From CAZQHK01 sp964593455 (GTDB lineage: Bacteria > Muiribacteriota > CAYSPT01), in NCBI GenBank assembly GCA_964593455.1, contig CAZQHK010000016.1, positions 1 to 64,000 on the forward strand: DNA of 64,000 nucleotides, given 5' to 3'. Both the position numbers and the translations under genes were made by a program. A model generated the notes under the pieces. The model had not been told where the DNA came from, ran no database searches, and saw nothing but the letters and a program-made list of their open reading frames with translations. This document shows positions 25,768 through 32,241 of the stretch, piece after piece; position 1 is the stretch's first letter, and every line of letters begins with the position of its first letter.

Positions 25768-27372
25768 GTGGCCAAGTATATTTTTGTGACCGGCGGCGTG
25801 CTCTCGGCTTTGGGTAAAGGCGTTACAGCCGCTTCGCTCGGACGGCTGCTGGCCGACCGGAAATTAAAAGTTTCGCTGCAGAAACTCGATCCTTACCTCA
25901 ATGTTGACTGCGGGACCATGAATCCTTATCAGCACGGAGAAGTGTTCGTGACAGCGGACGGCGCCGAGACAGATCTGGATATCGGACACTATGAGCGGTT
26001 CCTGGACCATGAGCTCAGCCGTGGCTGCAATGTCACTTCGGGACAGGTCTACCAGTCGATCCTTACCAGGGAGCGACGAGGAGATTATCTGGGGGAAACC
26101 GTACAGGTAATTCCGCATGTTACGGACCGGATCAAAGAGTGCATAAAAAGTCAGGCCGGGGGGAAAGACCTGGATGTGCTGATTGTGGAAGTCGGTGGCA
26201 CCGTGGGTGACATCGAAAGTCTTCCCTTCCTGGAAGCGGCCCGGGAGATGAAAACAGATTTGGGACCGGATAATGTGCTCTACATTCACATTACCTGGGT
26301 GCCATACCTGAAGACCGCGGGCGAGCTGAAAACCAAACCGACCCAGCACAGTGTCAACGAACTCAGGCGCATCGGCATACAACCGGATGTGGTGGTTTGC
26401 CGCGCCCAGCGCCGTCTGCCGGCGGAAGTTAAACAGAAGATATCGCTTTTCTGTGGTGTGCCGGCCGAAGCGGTGGTGGAAGCCCGTGATGTCAACTCGG
26501 TTTACGAGGTCCCGCTGCTACTCGAAAAAGAAGGCCTGGCTCGCCTGGTTACCGCAAAACTTGGTTTTTCAAAGGAAGGACCGGAACTGTCTTCCTGGCA
26601 GGAGATCGTAAAACGGATAAAGCATCTTGCCAAAACCAGGGAACGGGTCGTTAATGTCGGCATACTTGGAAAATATGTGACGCTGCCGGACTCGTATATC
26701 AGTGTCAGTGAAGCCATCCGTCACGCCGCCTGGAAATGCGGCGCCTGGCCGCAAATGTCGTACATTTCTTCAGAAACCTTACTGGAAGAAGGCGCCGAAT
26801 CAGTCCTTTCCGCTTTGGATGCCGTGGTCGTTCCCGGGGGCTTCGGCGAACGCGGTATCGATGGCATGGTGGAAGGAATCAGGTATCTTCGCGAGAAACA
26901 CCGTCCGTTTTTGGGAATATGCCTGGGGATGCAGTGTGCGGTGATAGAGGTTGCCAGAAACGTGCTGGGATGGACCGGTGCCAACAGCACGGAATTCGAT
27001 CCGGACACGGCTTACCCGGTCATCGACCTTGCCTCCTGTCAGTTGAATATTGATCACAAAGGCGGTACCATGCGGCTGGGAGCGTATCCGTGCCGGATCA
27101 CAAAAGATTCACTGGTATTTTCCTTGTACAGGAAAAAGTTGGTTCAGGAACGGCATCGACATCGTTATGAGTTCAACGAAAATTGCGAAGAACAATTGAA
27201 AAAAGCCGGCCTGGCGGTGAGCGGCCGTTGCCCGGAAGGCGGGTACGTGGAATGCGTGGAATTCAAAAAACATCCTTATTTTGTCGGAGTGCAGTATCAC
27301 CCTGAATTCCTGAGCCGTCCCGATCGTCCCCATCCGCTGTTTCTGGGGCTTATCGAAGCGGCAGTTAGATGA
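25768..27372 (+). CDS. pyrG: CTP synthase
   Basis: Makes CTP from UTP, ATP and glutamine. The protein has about 534 residues from GTG 25768 (AKYIFVTGGVLSALGKGVTAASLGRLL). It has a complete synthetase domain (KLDPYLNVDCGTMNPYQHGEVFVT) and a C-terminal class I glutamine amidotransferase domain with the nucleophile Cys in GICLGMQCAVIEVAR and the His/Glu pair in GVQYHPEFLSRP. It follows kdsB by a single base, an arrangement common in Gram-negative bacteria because CMP-Kdo formation consumes CTP. Upstream codons in frame (from 25699) lie inside kdsB and lack family similarity. Confidence 0.97.
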   Translation: MAKYIFVTGGVLSALGKGVTAASLGRLLADRKLKVSLQKLDPYLNVDCGTMNPYQHGEVFVTADGAETDLDIGHYERFLDHELSRGCNVTSGQVYQSILTRERRGDYLGETVQVIPHVTDRIKECIKSQAGGKDLDVLIVEVGGTVGDIESLPFLEAAREMKTDLGPDNVLYIHITWVPYLKTAGELKTKPTQHSVNELRRIGIQPDVVVCRAQRRLPAEVKQKISLFCGVPAEAVVEARDVNSVYEVPLLLEKEGLARLVTAKLGFSKEGPELSSWQEIVKRIKHLAKTRERVVNVGILGKYVTLPDSYISVSEAIRHAAWKCGAWPQMSYISSETLLEEGAESVLSALDAVVVPGGFGERGIDGMVEGIRYLREKHRPFLGICLGMQCAVIEVARNVLGWTGANSTEFDPDTAYPVIDLASCQLNIDHKGGTMRLGAYPCRITKDSLVFSLYRKKLVQERHRHRYEFNENCEEQLKKAGLAVSGRCPEGGYVECVEFKKHPYFVGVQYHPEFLSRPDRPHPLFLGLIEAAVR

Positions 27373-27422
27373 GGTACAATGAACACATGGCAAATTATGC
27401 CCTGGACTGAAGGTGAAATTCC

Positions 27423-28292
27423 TTGATAAACGTGAATACGCCCGGCCCGGGCCCGGCCGGTATGGGTCCGAAACGGGTAGATATAACAGACGATATTTCG
27501 ATAGGCCCGGGACTTTCACTGGTGCTTATAGCGGGACCCTGTGTTATCGAGTCGGGTGATCACTTGCTTGATATCGCGGCCAAGATGGCCGAGATCAGCC
27601 GTTCCTGCGGGATTCCGTATATCCTGAAAACATCATTTGATAAAGCCAACAGGACCTCGGGAAAATCGTATCGCGGGCCTGGCCTGGAAGAGGGTTTGCG
27701 TATCATGGCCGAGGTCAAAGAACGAACCGGCCTGCCGATCCTGCTCGATGTTCACGAGCGGGACCAGATAGCTCCGGCGGCTGAAGTTGCCGAGATATTG
27801 CAGATCCCGGCTTTTCTCTGCCGTCAGACTGATTTTGTTCAGGACGTCGCCCGCTCGGGCCGGGTGGTAAATATTAAAAAAGGCCAGTTTCTTGCTCCCT
27901 GGGATCTCCGGCACGTGGTTGAAAAGATTGAGGCTGTGGGAAACACCAGAATTCTTCTTACCGAACGGGGAACTAGTTTTGGATATAACAACCTGGTGGT
28001 GGATTTCAGCGCGCTGCCGGTTATGGCTTCGCTCGGGTATCCGGTAGTGTTTGATGCCACCCACAGCGTCCAGCGTCCCGGAGGGGCCGGTAACGCTACC
28101 GGCGGCCGCAGGCAATACGTCCGGCACCTGGCCCGGGCCGCGGTGGCAGTCGGCGTTGACTCCCTTTTTCTGGAAGTACATGACAGCCCGGATGATGCTC
28201 CATGTGATGGGCAGAATATGCTGTCGCTTGAAGAGATGCCGCTTTTGCTTGACGAGGTACTGTCGATCAGAAAAGCTTTGAATGGTAGGTAG
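27423..28292 (+). CDS. kdsA: 3-deoxy-8-phosphooctulonate synthase
   Basis: Condenses PEP with arabinose 5-phosphate to give Kdo 8-phosphate. The (beta/alpha)8 barrel signatures are present: VLIAGPCVIESGDHLLDIA, LKTSFDKANRTSGKSYRGPG, FLCRQTDFV, NIKKGQFLAPWDL and VFDATHSVQRPGG. The likely start is TTG 27423, with an AAGGTG ribosome site upstream; ATG 27462 is an alternative that still keeps the whole barrel. It follows pyrG by 50 bases in the standard pyrG-kdsA order. The usual following genes kdsD and kdsC are not here; a regulator gene overlaps the 3' end. Confidence 0.96.
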   Translation: MINVNTPGPGPAGMGPKRVDITDDISIGPGLSLVLIAGPCVIESGDHLLDIAAKMAEISRSCGIPYILKTSFDKANRTSGKSYRGPGLEEGLRIMAEVKERTGLPILLDVHERDQIAPAAEVAEILQIPAFLCRQTDFVQDVARSGRVVNIKKGQFLAPWDLRHVVEKIEAVGNTRILLTERGTSFGYNNLVVDFSALPVMASLGYPVVFDATHSVQRPGGAGNATGGRRQYVRHLARAAVAVGVDSLFLEVHDSPDDAPCDGQNMLSLEEMPLLLDEVLSIRKALNGR

Positions 28293-29616
28293 TGTGGAAT
28301 TCTTTCGAAAAATCCTGGACACCCTCGGGGATGAGATTGTAGCACTTAAAGACGGTTCGACCGTCCAATGGGCGAACGAGACGTTTTGCAGCAACTGGAA
28401 AGTTACCCTCGGGGATTTGAGAAAACGACCGGTCTCTGAAGTACTGCCCGGTCCACGACTGGCGCGGGCACTTTTAAAAGGCCGATCGTTTAAAGCGCGT
28501 CTTTACACCGTGGGTGATGATTCTGCTCACGGCACAGCCCGCTACCGAGCCACGTATCTTCCGGCTATCTTGCCGGTCAGTTCCGGGACCTGGGATATAC
28601 TGGTTCTCACTCCCATCAGCGGCAGTCCTTCCAGGGGTGTGGGCACGCACGCCAGGTTGACCTTCAGCGATATAATTGGCGTGAGCAAGGGTATAAAACA
28701 GGCCATCAGGACAGGAAAACTGGCGACCCGCCGGAGCACCACGGTTCTCATTAAAGGAGAGAGCGGAGTTGGCAAGGATGTTTTTGCCCAGGCCATTCAC
28801 AACGAGAGCGGCAGCAACCGCCCTTTCGTGGCCGTCAACTGTGCCGCTCTCCCGCGTGAACTGATGGAAAGCGAATTGTTTGGCTACATGGGTGGATCGT
28901 TTACCGGTGCGGCCCCGGGCGGGCGGCCAGGAAAGTTCGAATTAGCCGACGGGGGAACTATCTTTCTGGATGAAATAGGCGAACTTCCTCTTTCCCTCCA
29001 ACCAAAACTGTTGCGGGTATTACAGACCAAAGAAATCACCAGGATAGGCGCTGAATGTTCGAAACCAGTGCAGGTCAAAGTCATTGCGGCCACAAAACAG
29101 GATCTCGAAGAGAAGGTCAGGGAGGGGTCATTCCGGGACGATCTTTTTTACCGCCTTAATGTTATTACCATGCGTATTCCTCCGCTCAGAGAACGAGGCG
29201 ATGATGTCCCGCTGCTGGTAAAACATTTTCTCTCGAAGATCTGTCCTTCCATCGGGATACCGTGCCCGGAAGTGGACGATCCGGTCATGGAAGCATTGAC
29301 CAGGTGCATGTGGCCGGGAAACGTCCGGCAACTGGAAAACGTAATCGAGCGCGAACTTTTGTATCTGCCGGCAGGTGAACGGATCTTGAAGCACATACCC
29401 GATGAAGTTCTCCGGCCTGACAGTTCCATTGATCAGTGCGGTGAAGGTTCAGTCCGGGTCTTCCCGGGGGATGACTTGTCCCTGCGCGCCAAGGAAAAAC
29501 AGATGATTATCCAGGCGATTGAGAGAGCCAGGGGGAATACCGCTGCCGCCTCCCGCATGCTCGGCATCTCACGGGCAACGCTCTATCGAAAAATGGAACG
29601 CTACGGCATAGAGTGA
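28282..29616 (+). CDS. Sigma-54-dependent transcriptional activator with N-terminal PAS-like domain
   Basis: A 444-residue bacterial enhancer-binding protein. Residues ~5-110 resemble a PAS sensor (LDTLGDEIVALKDGSTVQWANETF); there is no receiver domain. The AAA+ domain (~130-365) has Walker A GESGVGKD, Walker B GTIFLDEIGE, and the sigma-54-contacting loop in the variant form GSFTGA instead of GAFTGA. FRDDLFYRLNV carries the arginine-finger region. A Fis-type helix-turn-helix ends the protein (NTAAASRMLGISRATLYRKME). It overlaps kdsA by 11 bases. Its targets are unknown; I found no convincing -24/-12 promoter in the gaps I read. Confidence 0.93.
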   Translation: MVGSVEFFRKILDTLGDEIVALKDGSTVQWANETFCSNWKVTLGDLRKRPVSEVLPGPRLARALLKGRSFKARLYTVGDDSAHGTARYRATYLPAILPVSSGTWDILVLTPISGSPSRGVGTHARLTFSDIIGVSKGIKQAIRTGKLATRRSTTVLIKGESGVGKDVFAQAIHNESGSNRPFVAVNCAALPRELMESELFGYMGGSFTGAAPGGRPGKFELADGGTIFLDEIGELPLSLQPKLLRVLQTKEITRIGAECSKPVQVKVIAATKQDLEEKVREGSFRDDLFYRLNVITMRIPPLRERGDDVPLLVKHFLSKICPSIGIPCPEVDDPVMEALTRCMWPGNVRQLENVIERELLYLPAGERILKHIPDEVLRPDSSIDQCGEGSVRVFPGDDLSLRAKEKQMIIQAIERARGNTAAASRMLGISRATLYRKMERYGIE

Positions 29617-29673
29617 CCGTGTAAAGACATTTTTTTAAAAAAATTAAACTTCAAATAACTCCCTCCCTCCGAC

Positions 29674-29756
29674 TTATCCACACCTACTTGACCGCTAAAG
29701 CTGTGATTAATAGAGGTCTTAAAAATTATCAACAAGTTATTAACAATTTATCCACA
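29674..29756 (+). promoter_or_regulatory. DnaA-box cluster upstream of mraZ
   Basis: Two perfect DnaA boxes TTATCCACA occur at 29674-29682 and 29748-29756. The second ends a tandem of three 9-mers spaced exactly 11 bases apart: TTATCAACA (29726), TTATTAACA (29737) and TTATCCACA (29748). A strongly AT-rich tract (about 29626-29658) precedes them. The arrangement could be a DnaA-controlled switch for the dcw operon or an origin-like element. Both readings are inference. Confidence 0.6.
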
Positions 29757-29776
29757 AGTTTTTCATAAAAAAATAC

Positions 29777-29804
29777 TTGCAAGCTGGGCTCAGGTGGGTA
29801 TAAT
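29777..29804 (+). promoter_or_regulatory. Predicted sigma-70 promoter of the dcw operon
   Basis: TTGCAA (29777-29782), a 16-base spacer and a perfect TATAAT (29799-29804) lie between the DnaA-box cluster and the MraZ-type repeats. The implied start is near 29811, giving a leader of about 65 bases before mraZ. Confidence 0.6.
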
Positions 29805-29852
29805 AAGTTACGTAGTGGAGATCAAGTGGTGTTTAAGTGGGGTAAAGTGGGG
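29794..29852 (+). promoter_or_regulatory. MraZ-type operator repeats
   Basis: Direct repeats of AGTGG followed by A/T/G and G start at 29814, 29825, 29836 and 29846, a spacing of 11, 11 and 10 bases; a further GTGGG lies at 29794, overlapping the promoter. MraZ proteins bind TGGGN direct repeats spaced about one helical turn upstream of their own gene, so this array just before mraZ is very probably its autoregulatory operator. Confidence 0.65.
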
Positions 29853-29876
29853 GCGGATTAGTGAGGGAGGTCTTCT

Positions 29877-30302
29877 GTGTTTATTGGACATTATGAGCAT
29901 ACCGTAGATGATAAAGGGCGGCTCATAATTCCTTCCGACTACAGAAAACTGCTCGGCAAACTGTTCGTCCTCGTCAAAGGCCTGGATAAAGCGATTACCA
30001 TCTATCCCAAGGATGAGTGGGAAAAAGAAGCAAAGCGGCTATCCTCATTTTCATACCGGCAGAAGCATGTCCGTGATTACGTGCGGCCATTCTACGCTTC
30101 AGCCACCAAGGTTTCCCTGGACCGACAGGGAAGAATCTGTATCCCGATTACCCTGAGAAAGGAGGCCAGAATTCAAAAAGAAGTCGTTATCAACGGTATG
30201 GGAAGTTTTGCTGAAATATGGGCACGAGAAGAGTGGGATCGCTTCAAGCAGGAAGCTGACGCAGTGTATGAAGAGAGGGCAGAATTGCTGGAAGAGATAT
30301 GA
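29877..30302 (+). CDS. mraZ: Transcriptional regulator MraZ
   Basis: A 141-residue protein with two SpoVT/AbrB-like (MraZ) domains: FIGHYEHTVDDKGRLIIPSDYRK in the N-terminal repeat and YASATKVSLDRQGRICIPITLRK in the C-terminal repeat. MraZ binds its own promoter as a ring-shaped oligomer and represses the division and cell-wall operon. The start is GTG 29877 with GGGAGG at 29865-29870. It is the first gene of the dcw cluster and is preceded by a matching repeat array. Confidence 0.95.
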   Translation: MFIGHYEHTVDDKGRLIIPSDYRKLLGKLFVLVKGLDKAITIYPKDEWEKEAKRLSSFSYRQKHVRDYVRPFYASATKVSLDRQGRICIPITLRKEARIQKEVVINGMGSFAEIWAREEWDRFKQEADAVYEERAELLEEI

Positions 30303-30373
30303 GTATGTATTATGAGGGGGATTTAGACGTACGTATTACTAAGGGGATCTAGAAGGAGGAGCGGGCGGTAGAT

Positions 30374-30859
30374 ATGATGCGACAGATACAAGATCACCAG
30401 CTGAGTACAAGAGAATCAGAGAAGGGGCTGGCAGCAATACTTACTGTGGCTGAAGCTTTGAAAAAAGAAAATGCAAAAGACAAACAACTTCAGAAACGGA
30501 CTAAATCGAGTAAAAGTAAAATGTTTCAAGGTATGCAGGAAGAGATGACGTTTTCCGAGAAAATGAAATACCTGGACCAGCTTCCGGAACACAAGATGGC
30601 TCAGGGAAGTAAAGGCGATCGATATTTTGATATCGGCACCTACCGGCCGTGGGGTATGGAGAGTATCAGTTTTCTGGTTGATATGATGCGTGAAAACGCG
30701 ACTCCGATGGAAATAGCTTTTTTGAGCAGAAGATCATACTACGATGTGCTGGCTATGCACCGTATTTACAAGTGGGTTATAAGGGAAGATTCTCAGGAGC
30801 GCCGTTTGCGTTTTAAGAAGAGGTTAAAAAAAGTAGTGGAAGCGGAAGAGGAGAGGTAG
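30374..30859 (+). CDS. Unrecognised protein encoded between mraZ and rsmH
   Basis: A 161-residue, highly charged and basic protein with no signal peptide or membrane segment; I do not recognise its family. Residues ~1-60 are Lys/Glu/Gln-rich and probably helical or disordered. A more ordered block follows: RYFDIGTYRPWGMESISFLVD, then TPMEIAFLSRRSYYDVLAMHRIYKWV, which has the spacing of a helix-turn-helix (inference), and a basic tail (RLRFKKRLKK). ATG 30374 or the adjacent 30377 is preceded by an AGGAGG ribosome site. Its position invites a role in regulating the operon or division. Confidence 0.8.
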   Translation: MMRQIQDHQLSTRESEKGLAAILTVAEALKKENAKDKQLQKRTKSSKSKMFQGMQEEMTFSEKMKYLDQLPEHKMAQGSKGDRYFDIGTYRPWGMESISFLVDMMRENATPMEIAFLSRRSYYDVLAMHRIYKWVIREDSQERRLRFKKRLKKVVEAEEER

Positions 30860-30864
30860 AGAGT

Positions 30865-31803
30865 ATTTCTGTCGCTGGTGGTCACTCGCCGGTTATGGTA
30901 CGGGAAGTACTGCACTATCTGAATCCATGTCCGGGAAACAGATACGTTGACTGCACCGTCGGCGCCGGCGGACACGCTCTTGAGATTCTTAAAATTATTG
31001 GCTCCTCAGGCTCGCTGCTGGGTATAGACTGCGATTCAGAAACACTGACTTTAACTTCCCGGCGTTTGCAGCCGTGGCCAAACTTCATCCCCTTTCATGC
31101 TAATTTCTTCGAACTGTCTCGCATCCTGTCGGAAGTAGGGTGGACCGGGTTTGATGGGATCATGTTCGATCTTGGATTTTCATCTCTTCAGGTCGACGAT
31201 CCCGAACGAGGATTCAGTTTTACCAGGGACGGTCCTCTTGATATGCGCATGGATCGAAAAAGCAACCGTTCGGCGGCGGACCTGGTTAATGATCTTTCAG
31301 AAAAAGAACTGGGTACGGTCATAAAGAAGTTGGGAGAGGAACCTCTGGCCAGGCGGCTGGCGCGGGCTGTGGCCCGGGAGAGAAAAAGGAGTCGGATACA
31401 AACAACGGGAGAACTAAAATCGATACTGGAAGGATCGGTTCCAACCGGGAATCCAATTCGTAAACAACTGGCGGTCAGGCGGACCTTCATGGCTCTGCGC
31501 ATTGCCGTTAACCGTGAACTGGATGATTTGAGAGAGGTCTTGCAGACGGGAGTGAAGTACCTTCGTCCCGGAGGACGAATGGTAGTACTGTCATATCATT
31601 CGCTGGAAGACAGGATCGTGAAACATGCGTTTCGCGACCTGTCGGGCCGTTGCACCTGTCCTTCTTGGGTGCCTGAATGCCGGTGTGAACCCAGAACATT
31701 GCTAAAAATCCTGGCTTCGAAGCCGATAATTCCAGAAGAGGGAGAAATACGGGGAAATCCGCGTGCACGAAGTGCGAAACTGAGAGCAATTGAAAGGTTA
31801 TAA
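30865..31803 (+). CDS. rsmH: 16S rRNA m4C1402 methyltransferase RsmH (MraW)
   Basis: Methylates N4 of C1402 in 16S rRNA. It shows YVDCTVGAGGHALEIL (SAM motif), GIMFDLGFSSLQVDDPERGFSF, DMRMD, ALRIAVNRELDDL and VVLSYHSLEDRIVK. The first ATG is at 30895, but the conserved family N-terminus HxPVxxxEVL begins four codons before it (HSPVMVREVLHYLNP), so translation must start upstream. No ATG, GTG or TTG is available in frame there. An ATT at 30865 has a good GGAGAGG Shine-Dalgarno (30850-30856) eight bases before it and is used here. If that is wrong, the conservative start is 30895. Confidence 0.93.
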   Translation: MSVAGGHSPVMVREVLHYLNPCPGNRYVDCTVGAGGHALEILKIIGSSGSLLGIDCDSETLTLTSRRLQPWPNFIPFHANFFELSRILSEVGWTGFDGIMFDLGFSSLQVDDPERGFSFTRDGPLDMRMDRKSNRSAADLVNDLSEKELGTVIKKLGEEPLARRLARAVARERKRSRIQTTGELKSILEGSVPTGNPIRKQLAVRRTFMALRIAVNRELDDLREVLQTGVKYLRPGGRMVVLSYHSLEDRIVKHAFRDLSGRCTCPSWVPECRCEPRTLLKILASKPIIPEEGEIRGNPRARSAKLRAIERL

Positions 31804-31806
31804 ACG

Positions 31807-32241
31807 GTGAGAGATCGCTCGATCATGCAATGGCGATACGGAAAGAAGCACTCTCTCGCCATGTCCGGCTTAAATCGGGGGGACCAGCAGTCTCCTGCTT
31901 TATCCGGTGAAGGAAAACGGTGGGCCACCGGAGTTTCAAAGCTCCGCGGGGGGCGTCGCCTGGTGCTGGTCCTGGGGTATACCTGCCTGGTGGTTCTCCT
32001 CTCGGCCTTCGTGTTCCTGCATATTTCCCAGTATGTGGAAATGACGGAAATACAATTCAGAATTAGTAAGCTAAAAAGAGACTTTACCCGGATTGAACGG
32101 GATATTCAGGTTTTACAGTTCGAGTTTGAAAAGATGGCCAGTGCCACCACTATCGAGGCCGAAGCCGTCAGCCGACTGGGGATGGTTCATCCGTCGGAAA
32201 TCATGTTTGTTCTTTGGAACGAGGAAGGGAAACCCAGGTGA
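31807..32241 (+). CDS. ftsL: FtsL-like division protein
   Basis: A 144-residue bitopic membrane protein between rsmH and ftsI, the usual ftsL position. It has a basic cytoplasmic N-terminus (~1-50), one membrane helix (about residues 52-70, LVLVLGYTCLVVLLSAFVFL) and a periplasmic coiled coil (ISKLKRDFTRIERDIQVLQFEFEKM), ending in the FtsL-like turn RLGMVHPSE. FtsL forms a coiled-coil complex with FtsB and FtsQ and helps activate FtsWI. Sequence similarity in this family is low, so the call rests on topology and position. The start is GTG 31807. Confidence 0.85.
   Translation: MRDRSIMQWRYGKKHSLAMSGLNRGDQQSPALSGEGKRWATGVSKLRGGRRLVLVLGYTCLVVLLSAFVFLHISQYVEMTEIQFRISKLKRDFTRIERDIQVLQFEFEKMASATTIEAEAVSRLGMVHPSEIMFVLWNEEGKPR

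Noticed and set aside
29617..29760. Chromosomal origin of replication
   Set aside because: DnaA boxes and an AT-rich tract are present, but there is no switch in gene orientation and no dnaA, dnaN or gidA nearby, so it is reported only as a regulatory cluster.
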